Below, piece by piece: positions 55,149 through 62,299 of a stretch of DNA of 64,000 nucleotides. A program made the translations under genes and the position numbers. The notes beneath the pieces are model-generated. The model did no database searches, was not told where the DNA came from, and saw only the letters and a program-made list of their open reading frames with translations. Each line of letters starts with the position of its first letter. Position 1 is the stretch's first letter. Source of the stretch: Marinoscillum sp040218045 (GTDB lineage: Bacteria; Bacteroidota; Bacteroidia; Cytophagales; Cyclobacteriaceae). The DNA is taken from assembly GCA_040218045.1 (NCBI GenBank), contig JAVJQA010000017.1, positions 42,895 through 106,894 on the forward strand, given 5' to 3'.

Positions 55149-55542
55149 TTGAACTCATCTGAACATCCAAAAAAAAATGCATTGTATATGCCTGTAAAAT
55201 ACACTTTTTCATATCTCCCAAATACCGGTATTATGGAGGTCAGTATCGTCCGCAATATCCAGCTAATACCTGACCTTTTGTTTAAAGGGTTAAACCTGAA
55301 ATATTCAATAGATTATAACCCGAAACATGGATTGAAAGTTTGCCCTACTGATGATTCCATGTTTAAAAAATGGCAAACCTGATTTGGCAAAGGGGGATAT
55401 CGCAAGTTATTGGGGTGTATTATTTGATTATCCTGAAATGAGTGCCTTTGTAACTAAGATAATTTTGGGCAATGGGGTGTTTTTCAACGAGTCTGATCTA
55501 GCTTGGAAAGTGGATGAAGTTGAGACCAGTATTCACTACTAA
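55149..55542 (+). pseudogene. Frameshifted gene of unknown function (right copy of the repeat)
   Basis: Two overlapping plus-strand frames (55149-55382 and 55351-55542) read as one protein broken by one extra T near 55380: KKWQT then stop, against DLAKGDIASYWG in the next frame. The left copy at 39.4 kb reads CAAACCGATTGGG where this reads CAAACCTGATTTGG, which supports the inserted base. Restored, it would give a protein of about 130 residues (or 117 from the internal MPVKYTFSY). Family not recognised. The 55262-55419 part is shared with the 39.3 kb fragment. Confidence 0.6.
55262..55419 (+). repeat. Right copy of a dispersed direct repeat
   Basis: About 125 bases from GCTAATACCTGACCTTTTG and a further 28 bases (GGGGGATATCGCAAG) match the left copy at 39314-39520 in the same orientation, with scattered differences. 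Lies inside the frameshifted gene. The two copies frame a 16 kb one-directional gene block. Confidence 0.75.
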
Positions 55543-55703
55543 AATTCATTAAAAGTCTGCTTAAGATGTTTGACCTTATCAATAACGTCTTGATCATCTT
55601 TTATCCGTTTTTGTTTGAATTCGTAACTCGGATATTTCTGGGAATCTTCAAAAGCCACTGGTGTAGCGTAAAGACTCCAGTATGAAATCCAGATCTGATA
55701 CAT
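55539..55703 (-). CDS. 54-residue protein at the end of the methyltransferase operon
   Basis: Small ORF starting 11 bases after the methyltransferase stop. The product begins with an aromatic stretch (MYQIWISYWSLYATPVAFED), then a charged helix (YEFKQKRIKDDQDVIDKVKHLKQTFNEF). An overlapping frame starting at 55722 is cut short after 24 codons. Family unknown. Its place at the end of the operon suggests a small accessory of the system, or the end of a decayed gene. Confidence 0.5.
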   Translation of the reverse strand: MYQIWISYWSLYATPVAFEDSQKYPSYEFKQKRIKDDQDVIDKVKHLKQTFNEF

Positions 55704-55714
55704 TCAACTCTTTA

Positions 55715-57613
55715 TCATCCATAATTTTTCGTGTTTGGTTCTGCTACTCTAGCCAAATCATTTTCAATTAATTCGTATGGCTTGCGTAATCCATAATAAC
55801 TTCTTAATAATCGCTCTGGATCACTTGACTCCAACAACAAATCCTTCTTTTCTTCCGAAAGGTCACAGATGCCGAAATTTTTAATATAGTTTTTGCTCAT
55901 GGATATATAGCCAGACGAATAGTCCTTGGTTATATTCTTTATATAATCAAAGAATATATCTGATTCCATTATTCTCTTTAAGACTCTTAGCTCTCTGAGT
56001 GAATCTGACACTACGGCTATTCCACTATAAAACAGTAATCTTTTGTCTCTTGAAATTGTGAATGTAGGACGTTCACTTAGGTGAGGAAAGAATAATTTGT
56101 ATGAGTTAATATCAAGGGACTGTCTACGGCCATATGCATACCATTTTTCATATTCCCTTTGCCCTTTATCACGTGCGCTTAAAATCTTCTTGTTATCGCT
56201 CAGATATTTGTAAGCATGAGGATATAATTCCTGAAAGACCTGTTCCTGTATAATCAATGTCTCCTTTTCGTTTTGTGTATAAGGAAAAACTATTTTCTCA
56301 TTGTTAAACAATATATCCTCTTCACTTCTTGCCTTATTGGGGTTAACAATGTCACGACATATATCCTTTTCTATTTTATAGACCGATCCATTTTTGGTCC
56401 TTAATAAAAAACATCTATCATCTTCTCCGATAGGAAAAAACTTATAAATGTCATTTTTCAACGTTGCAATGCCGTTTCTTATCTTATAGACATCTTTAAA
56501 TGGACGACCAACAGCTTCGATTTTATTAACGTATTCAAGTTGATCCTTTGAATCAACCAAATTCCATCCATCATGATCGTGAAGTGTATCGTATTTGTAA
56601 GAAGTGAACATTGAACCCTTGATGGATTCAATGCTATCAGGTGTTGCCTTTTTGTATTTGATTTTACCTGCACTATTCTTTAAAAAACAAATGCATGTAT
56701 AAGTGCTACGGTTTTTGAAAATTTGCTCTCCTCCAAAGTTGATTATTTTCAAGTCAACCTTGTTTCTAGAAAAATATTCTCTTAGTGATCTTCCATTGAC
56801 ACTTTTTATGAAAGTGTTTACAGTTATAAACCCCAGAATTCCATTGGATTTTAAGCTTTCAAATCCCAACTGAAAAAATGGAATATATAAGTCTGGATGA
56901 CCACTTTTAGTAACCTCCCAATTACCAATTAAATCAAGGGATTCCTGATCCATATTGCGAGAACATACATAGGGAGGATTGCCCAGAACTATGTCAAATC
57001 CTTTGAAATCTAATAAGTTATCGCACCAATTGAAGCTTAAAGCATTTCCTTTAAATAGGTTAAAATCAAATGACTCTTCATCTTCTCCTTCCGAAATTGC
57101 AAGAAGGCTAAGTAATATTTTAGACCTTTCAATTGAAAATTCCTCAATATCTAAACCAAATAACTGCTCTCTAAATATTTCACTGAAAGGTCTTCCAGTA
57201 ACATTATTCAACAGCCTAGCGCAAGACAGTAAAAAGCCTGAGCAACCACATGCAGGATCGCATATTTCTATACTTTCAAGCTCCTGTTTATACGAGCTGA
57301 TAGACTCATTAATAATATAATCCCTGATGTATTTTGGTGTGTAAATTGCTCCATTTACAACCTTTTCTTTCGGAGATATTACGAACTCAAAGAGCTCAAT
57401 TAACTGCTCAAAACTATCGAGTACTTGTAAGGTCTTGAATTCATTAAGTGCATCAAAATCTTCATCTTCTTCATGGATCAAGAAATCCTGTAAATACCTG
57501 TTCCTGAGCGTTTTAATATTTCTTTGGTACAAAAATGACGACACCACCAATCTATTGATCTTTAGTGGTTCAAATGAGTATGATCGCAGGTATGTAAATA
57601 CTTCCTTTTCCAA
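55715..57613 (-). CDS. Class-1 N6-adenine DNA methyltransferase
   Basis: Methyltransferase of 632 residues of the Eco57I/TaqI-like group. The SAM motif I is DPACGCSGFLL (119-129) after a TPKYIRDYI lead-in near 92-100; catalytic motif IV is NPPY (212-215); motif X region is AIYTPKYI. The C-terminal third (YKIRNGIATLKNDIYKF, about 390) is a target-recognition region of the TaqI_C type, followed by a helical tail. No restriction endonuclease domain is fused. Two bases from the HNH gene. Target sequence unknown. Low GC compared with the preceding block, suggesting transfer. Confidence 0.9.
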   Translation of the reverse strand: MEKEVFTYLRSYSFEPLKINRLVVSSFLYQRNIKTLRNRYLQDFLIHEEDEDFDALNEFKTLQVLDSFEQLIELFEFVISPKEKVVNGAIYTPKYIRDYIINESISSYKQELESIEICDPACGCSGFLLSCARLLNNVTGRPFSEIFREQLFGLDIEEFSIERSKILLSLLAISEGEDEESFDFNLFKGNALSFNWCDNLLDFKGFDIVLGNPPYVCSRNMDQESLDLIGNWEVTKSGHPDLYIPFFQLGFESLKSNGILGFITVNTFIKSVNGRSLREYFSRNKVDLKIINFGGEQIFKNRSTYTCICFLKNSAGKIKYKKATPDSIESIKGSMFTSYKYDTLHDHDGWNLVDSKDQLEYVNKIEAVGRPFKDVYKIRNGIATLKNDIYKFFPIGEDDRCFLLRTKNGSVYKIEKDICRDIVNPNKARSEEDILFNNEKIVFPYTQNEKETLIIQEQVFQELYPHAYKYLSDNKKILSARDKGQREYEKWYAYGRRQSLDINSYKLFFPHLSERPTFTISRDKRLLFYSGIAVVSDSLRELRVLKRIMESDIFFDYIKNITKDYSSGYISMSKNYIKNFGICDLSEEKKDLLLESSDPERLLRSYYGLRKPYELIENDLARVAEPNTKNYG

Positions 57614-57615
57614 TT

Positions 57616-58185
57616 CTACTGTGCTCTCAAATATTTTTTATAATCCATATACTTCATGGTTACTTGGATAAAAAGCTCCTTTGCATCACCATCATCACTT
57701 TTCTCGATGATTTCTCTTAGTTTGGTCATTCTTATTTCCAATTGTTCTAATGTCCATATTATACTATATCTCTTCAGATATAGTTTAAGCTTTTTGTACA
57801 TATATACCGCTTGTTTAGAGTTTGATTCGGCGATAATTTCCCCTTTATCATTTCTATAAAAGTGTTGGTTATAATCAGTATCGCATGGATCAAGATAGTT
57901 GCCTACATCATTACTTTTTGCTCGATTAACATATGAACAGCTATAAATCAAATTAGAGTACTTGGTTTTCAGGTTTGGATGTGTGGATTGTGGTAGAAAG
58001 TGGTCAATTTGAAACGTGATTGAACCTCCAAACCAATCGTCAAGACAATTGGTATAACCACACTTCTTTTTGAAATCCTTTTGTAAATAGGGTTTATATC
58101 CTCGATAGTGTTTTAACTCTTTATCCTTATAGGTTCTAACTGGTACATCAGTACTGATTCTAAAATCAATTTTCACCATCACCAC
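57616..58185 (-). CDS. HNH endonuclease
   Basis: Nuclease of 189 residues with a ββα-metal fold: zinc-type Cys42 and Cys47 (CGYTNC), the HNH core FQIDHFLP with Asp61-His62, Asn78 and the C-x3-N-x2-K motif (C83, N87, K90). Possible fourth ligand C101. C-terminal half is helical. The start overlaps the receiver gene end by 14-20 bases (58179 or 58185), so translation is coupled. Resembles nucleases from defence and mobile operons; partner methyltransferase follows directly. Confidence 0.87.
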   Translation of the reverse strand: MVMVKIDFRISTDVPVRTYKDKELKHYRGYKPYLQKDFKKKCGYTNCLDDWFGGSITFQIDHFLPQSTHPNLKTKYSNLIYSCSYVNRAKSNDVGNYLDPCDTDYNQHFYRNDKGEIIAESNSKQAVYMYKKLKLYLKRYSIIWTLEQLEIRMTKLREIIEKSDDGDAKELFIQVTMKYMDYKKYLRAQ

Positions 58186-58840
58186 CCAGTCTTTTAGTCA
58201 GTAAATCAACCTTATTCAGCAAATCAGATAGTGAGTCTGACTCCTTCTTCTCTTTAATGATTTTAGGGACAACTGATTCTTTATCAAGTGATTTCTCAAT
58301 CAAGCTATCTAGATGAACCATTTCCTCTTCTTCACCAGCATCCAGTTCATTCTTCTCACTTTTCTTAATTAGCTCAAGTAGTCTATTTTCAGCGCTCTCA
58401 AGTTTCGCTCTGTAATGAAGAATCTGATTTTTTACCCGATCTAAAAAATTCGCTTTTGCTTTAGTTTCTTTTTCAGTTCCATGAAGAATTCCTTTTATGT
58501 AAACAATATTAACATCCTCACTTTCTCCTACAGCATCATCATCAAATGCAGTCATAACAAAACATGGAAAATCTTCTCTCCGAGATAACACCTCACGAAC
58601 GAGTTCTACACCATTATATGGAACGTTGTACTTTATATTCTCTTTGATTTCATTCAACATAAAGTCAGTAATAATTGCATCTACATGTGAACTCCAAATT
58701 ACATCTAGCATTTCCACAAGATTTCCTGATGGATAAGTTGCAATTACCTCAAAAGAGTTGCTGACATCTTTAGCCTCAATGTAGTCCTTGAAATATTCGA
58801 TATCATCCTGTTCTTCGTCAATAAATAGAATCCTGTACAT
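58166..58840 (-). CDS. Response-regulator receiver protein with coiled-coil output
   Basis: Protein of 224 residues. Residues 1-130 are a receiver domain: acidic pair D8-E9, phospho-acceptor Asp59 (ITDFML), Thr97 (VMTAF), Lys116 (YIKG). There is an enlarged loop after Asp59 (NEIKENIKYNVPYNG). The rest is a Glu/Lys-rich coiled coil with no DNA-binding domain, so it likely signals by protein contact. Two bases after the kinase gene and overlapping the HNH gene, it is presumably phosphorylated by that kinase. Confidence 0.87.
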   Translation of the reverse strand: MYRILFIDEEQDDIEYFKDYIEAKDVSNSFEVIATYPSGNLVEMLDVIWSSHVDAIITDFMLNEIKENIKYNVPYNGVELVREVLSRREDFPCFVMTAFDDDAVGESEDVNIVYIKGILHGTEKETKAKANFLDRVKNQILHYRAKLESAENRLLELIKKSEKNELDAGEEEEMVHLDSLIEKSLDKESVVPKIIKEKKESDSLSDLLNKVDLLTKRLGGDGEN

Positions 58841-58842
58841 GG

Positions 58843-59817
58843 CTATTTTTTAAATTTAGCAGGGAAAATCAACCTTAAACCAAATCCTATTTTTGGATAT
58901 AATAGTTTTGCTTCCCCATCATTTTCTCTAGTAACTGATTTCACCAACCACATCCCCAACCCAGTTCCTTCTTCAGCACCTGTGAAGGCGTTTCGCTTTG
59001 TTGTATATAATGGATCAAATACTTTTTCAGGATCAGCAATATCTTGCGACAACCCCGGGCCATTGTCGTAATAGTCAATAGTAATATTCTTTGAAACTTT
59101 CGCCTTAATTGTGATAATTCTATCCCGGTTCTCTTTTGAATGTTTAAAAGCATCAAATGAATTCACCAATAAATTATTGAATATGCTATCAAAATCTATT
59201 TCAAAAACCCTAAGTTCTATCTTACCTACCTCTGATAAATCCAATTTTATCCCCCTATTTTCAAGTATCGTTAACCAATCAGCTTTTAAGTCATTTAAGT
59301 ACTTATCTAAAAAAAGCTGCTTACGTTTTCTTTTATCTTTTCTAGCCGCCCCCATTGAAAAATTTAGCCAATTTTGAAGCTTCAAATCTTGCTTCTGCAT
59401 TTTCTCAAGCTGAACAAAAGGGTTCTTACGATCTTCTTCGTTTTTGTATAGCTCTAAATCAAGCTTTTCAGAGATTAGAGATTTCACTTTGTCAACCCTT
59501 GACGTCAATACATCATTGAGCTTGCTTAGATCATGACTGAAGGATGCTAAGACGATACCACTGCTCGCCAAACCTCGGAGAACTTTTTGTTCATCCTCTA
59601 ATCTTTCGATTTTCTCATTTTTCTCTTTATTTAATTCAGCAAGTAATACCAACTTATGAGATGAATTAGTTAGATCTGCCGATTCTTGCTCTGTATTTGG
59701 GGTATCTTTTTTTTCTTGCTTTTCCTTTCTACTGCGCTCAAGAATAGATTTTGCCAGTTCTTCAACCTTTTCCTTGTCTTTAATATGTCCATACTTCTCA
59801 TCGAAAAACATATCCAT
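58843..59817 (-). CDS. Soluble histidine kinase (C-terminal half of split protein)
   Basis: Kinase of 324 residues with no membrane segments. H box SFSHDLSKLND with His95, N box FNNLLVNSFDAF (N219), G1 DNGPG (251-255), G2 GTGLGMW (284-290). A coiled coil (about 55-85) precedes the kinase core. Upstream of the ATG the frame remains open for 64 further codons to 60009 without any start codon, and reads a sensible protein with SSREGLQENKTF. It therefore looks like the C-terminal half of a larger protein whose N-terminal half is the GHKL ATPase gene directly upstream, joined by a frameshift. Confidence 0.85.
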   Translation of the reverse strand: MDMFFDEKYGHIKDKEKVEELAKSILERSRKEKQEKKDTPNTEQESADLTNSSHKLVLLAELNKEKNEKIERLEDEQKVLRGLASSGIVLASFSHDLSKLNDVLTSRVDKVKSLISEKLDLELYKNEEDRKNPFVQLEKMQKQDLKLQNWLNFSMGAARKDKRKRKQLFLDKYLNDLKADWLTILENRGIKLDLSEVGKIELRVFEIDFDSIFNNLLVNSFDAFKHSKENRDRIITIKAKVSKNITIDYYDNGPGLSQDIADPEKVFDPLYTTKRNAFTGAEEGTGLGMWLVKSVTRENDGEAKLLYPKIGFGLRLIFPAKFKK

Positions 59818-59990
59818 TTCACGAGCAATAAGTGCTCGATCTTTTTCAAGAATTGAAATTATGCTCGATATGATCTCTTTAAAAATCAGAAATGTTTTAT
59901 TTTCCTGAAGTCCTTCCCTACTTGACTTATCCTCAAAATTTAAGTTTGTTAGTCTAGAAATTTTGATCGATCCTGCAACGTTTTCAGGCT

Positions 59991-60012
59991 CTACTCTCCA
60001 TCCACCCTCTTT
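59991..60012 (-). other. Frameshift junction of the ATPase-kinase gene
   Basis: On the coding strand GCT AAA AAG AGG GTG reads on to the stop TAG at 59991. A one-base backward shift after AAG gives GAG GGT GGA TGG, the start of the kinase frame, which then stays open to 58843. The slip site is T-AAA-AAG, near but not equal to the classic A-AAA-AAG. A missing A in the run, a mutation, or programmed frameshifting would all explain it. Confidence 0.75.
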
Positions 60013-61415
60013 TTAGCTATACCTGCTTGATTAGCAGATTTTCTTAATCCAAATCCTAACCAGTCGAATGAACTATCTTTCACTTCTCCGTATGGTCTTA
60101 CTCTGAAATTATCCCTAAAAAGCTTAACACCACCAAATTTATCAAGCCATTCTCTACGCTGGCCTGTATTAAACTGGCGATTGTGAAAGCGCCTTGAGTC
60201 CTCGGAGGAGGATCCTCTTTTTAAATAGTAAAAGGTGAAATCAAACAAACCAATATCTCCGAATACATTAGATTTATCATTCTTGGCAAATCCAGGGAGT
60301 AATTGAGAGAACGTTGTAGTCTTTTTCCAATACCCCCTTTCAAAGTCCTTCTTTCTGAATGGAGCCTTCTTCATCTCATTTCGTCCAAAAAACTCAGGTT
60401 CAATAGTTTCTATATCATATTCATTCCTGTGAACTGTAATCGTAACATTCTGATTTGTATCAGCTTTTGCTGTTAACTTATAATCAAAATCATCACAAAT
60501 CGATCCTTCCACTTCCCCGTATCTAGCTAGATCTTGTGTGCTATATAGATAGATCTTGAACGTTCCACTTTCTTTTGGTGGAACAAGAACTTCAAGATCT
60601 GAAAAAACTTCATTTACATAGAAATCTTCCCAACTCTCTCGCAGATCAGTGATTTTTAAAATAGTGCCATATTGAAATTTTTCATTCGTTTTTATTTTAG
60701 TCAAATCCAAATCAGGTAAGGTTTCCACCAATTTGGTTTTTAATGAGTCAACTTTGATTCCAATTAAGTCAGCCTCGACACTATCAATAGTTTTAAAATC
60801 ACCCTCAAAATCCTCCCAATCAACATTCCATCTATAGCCATCAAAATCAGTTTTCACACCTTCTTCATCTACATCTGGATCATGATTCTTTGGGTTGAAG
60901 ACCGTTATCATTTCGCACTTCCCTCCTAGTTTATCTAAGGCAAATCTTCCTATTCCTTTTGCTCCAGCTTTTACCTTACCAGACTTTGTGAAGACATTAA
61001 GGGCTTTATTGTCGGTACCAATTGTCATCCAGTGATCTCGAATAATCTTTTGAGTCATACCCTCACCTGAATCAATTATATACAGGGTATTAAGTTTTGC
61101 TAGTTTGGATTTAAAAGATTTAGTTTCTGACTCTATTAAGTTGTCCTTAATTGTATAATTACCATCACTTTTCTGATAAAGACTTTCAAGATATGTCTTG
61201 TCGAAACCAGCGCCAACTAAGTCATCAAACCCATCAACTCCGAGTCCTTCAGGGATGTCAGAAAATCTATTGTCAAAATAGACTATGCTAACATCGCTAT
61301 CAGCATCATATCCATTCTTAACAAGTTCTATTATTGCTCCTTTAGAAGTTGCAATATTTTCTCGTCCAATTAACCGAGCTGTTCGGGCGGAGACTTTGAA
61401 TGATACTTTAGTCAT
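59991..61415 (-). CDS. GHKL (MutL/MORC/Hsp90-like) ATPase, N-terminal half of split protein
   Basis: Protein of 474 residues with an ATPase of the GHKL class at its N-terminus: N box GAIIELVKNGYDAD (E30, N34), G1 IIDSGEGM (D115), an Hsp90/MORC-like GAKGIGRFAL (151-160) and the TIGTDNK motif. This is the kind of ATPase seen in MutL and prokaryotic MORC-like proteins, clamp-forming dimers. A middle domain follows to residue about 470. The stop lies inside a region where the adjacent kinase frame continues the protein; joined, the product is 857 residues. The start overlaps the XRE gene by 8 bases. Confidence 0.88.
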   Translation of the reverse strand: MTKVSFKVSARTARLIGRENIATSKGAIIELVKNGYDADSDVSIVYFDNRFSDIPEGLGVDGFDDLVGAGFDKTYLESLYQKSDGNYTIKDNLIESETKSFKSKLAKLNTLYIIDSGEGMTQKIIRDHWMTIGTDNKALNVFTKSGKVKAGAKGIGRFALDKLGGKCEMITVFNPKNHDPDVDEEGVKTDFDGYRWNVDWEDFEGDFKTIDSVEADLIGIKVDSLKTKLVETLPDLDLTKIKTNEKFQYGTILKITDLRESWEDFYVNEVFSDLEVLVPPKESGTFKIYLYSTQDLARYGEVEGSICDDFDYKLTAKADTNQNVTITVHRNEYDIETIEPEFFGRNEMKKAPFRKKDFERGYWKKTTTFSQLLPGFAKNDKSNVFGDIGLFDFTFYYLKRGSSSEDSRRFHNRQFNTGQRREWLDKFGGVKLFRDNFRVRPYGEVKDSSFDWLGFGLRKSANQAGIAKKRVDGE

Positions 61416-61632
61416 TTTGCACAGCCTTTAGATTAGGAACCATCAAATCTCTTACGTCAACATGAAGGATATCAGCAATTCTATTCAAGTCTTCGAAACT
61501 AGGTTGGTCTCTATTCTGAACATATGCATTAGTCATGTTATAGCTCTTACCCAGCCTCTTTGATAGCCATGTTAGTTTAATTTCCTTTGCTTCTAGGACT
61601 TCTTTTATCCTGTTCATTAATACTCTTGTCAA
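61408..61632 (-). CDS. XRE-family HTH regulator
   Basis: Small Cro/C1-type HTH protein of 74 residues, with LTWLSKRLGKSYNMTNAYVQ as the two-helix core and LNRIADILHVDVRDLM at its end. First gene of the defence-like operon and likely its own repressor, as in many restriction-modification and defence operons. Its stop overlaps the ATPase start. An inverted repeat lies about 130 bases upstream. Confidence 0.9.
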   Translation of the reverse strand: MTRVLMNRIKEVLEAKEIKLTWLSKRLGKSYNMTNAYVQNRDQPSFEDLNRIADILHVDVRDLMVPNLKAVQND

Positions 61633-61695
61633 TGGAATTTTAAAAATATGAAATTGCTATGGGTTTATATCATTCTATGCAGGTAATAATAAAAA

Positions 61696-61718
61696 AGAGA
61701 CCCTGGATGGTGGGCTCT
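61696..61718 (-). terminator. Terminator-like hairpin above the XRE gene
   Basis: On the minus strand AGAGCCC pairs with GGGTCTCT (one bulged base), followed by six Ts. It would stop minus-strand reads from beyond 61.7 kb, or act as a leader attenuator of the operon, since no minus-strand gene is visible further right up to 63.4 kb. Confidence 0.5.
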
Positions 61719-61758
61719 AGTCATTACATAACGGACTTAAGTTTCTGTATTTTGATTT

Positions 61759-61776
61759 ATCATGCATATTCATGAT
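61759..61776. promoter_or_regulatory. Inverted repeat ATCATG-N6-CATGAT
   Basis: Six-base arms 6 bases apart in the divergent region between the XRE gene and the plus-strand gene at 61891. The spacing would suit a Cro-type dimer, so it is a candidate site for the XRE protein. The 258-base divergent region otherwise shows only the hairpin at 61696. Confidence 0.35.
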
Positions 61777-61890
61777 TTGTATTAAAAAATCCTTGCATTG
61801 AAATCTTAAATAGGCCAGTAAGTTGTTCAAATACCTCTTAATGGGTATTGAACATGGTATAAAACGCTACTACCTTCATAAAAAAAAGTC

Positions 61891-62298
61891 ATGAAAGTAA
61901 AAATTCAATTTGAACTAACTGATATTGAAGCAGCTGGCCTAATCAGTGAACTTCAATATTTTGTTGCACAGTCAGGCTCCGATCACTTGAACAAGCTTCT
62001 TAATGAAATTATCAAGGACTCTAGTATTTCTATTGAAATTGCCAACCACTTTATTCGTTGGGTAAAGAGTTATACAAGTTTTTCTGTGACCACTTCATCC
62101 ACTTTCAAATATGATTTGCGTTTTGCAGATTGGTGGTTAGCAGCTGATGACGGATTGGCTCAGTTATGCAACTTAACGTTGATGGATATCAAAAAACAGT
62201 ATGGAGGTAAGTTCACAACAGTTTTGGGTAAAGACGTCTACGAGAAGGATACAGTGAAAGAAGTTATTGAAGTAATTGTTACTAAATATTCCGGATGA
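61891..62298 (+). CDS. Hypothetical cytosolic protein
   Basis: Protein of 135 residues, MKVKIQFELTDIEAAGLISELQ at its start, no signal or membrane segment, mixed alpha/beta. Contains FRWVKSYTSF-like and FADWWLAADDGLAQ stretches. I do not recognise a family. It is divergent from the defence-like operon and stops two bases before the next gene starts, so these two are cotranscribed. Confidence 0.6.
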   Translation: MKVKIQFELTDIEAAGLISELQYFVAQSGSDHLNKLLNEIIKDSSISIEIANHFIRWVKSYTSFSVTTSSTFKYDLRFADWWLAADDGLAQLCNLTLMDIKKQYGGKFTTVLGKDVYEKDTVKEVIEVIVTKYSG

Positions 62299-62299
62299 G

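Noticed and set aside
59991..60012. Canonical A-AAA-AAG slippery heptamer
   Set aside because: The base before AAA is T, so the classic -1 site is not complete. Programmed frameshifting is kept only as one of three explanations.
55539..61632. Identity with Detocs, BREX, DISARM or a standard Type IIG system
   Set aside because: There is no nucleoside phosphorylase, BrxC/PglZ, helicase/phospholipase or fused nuclease-methylase gene in the operon.
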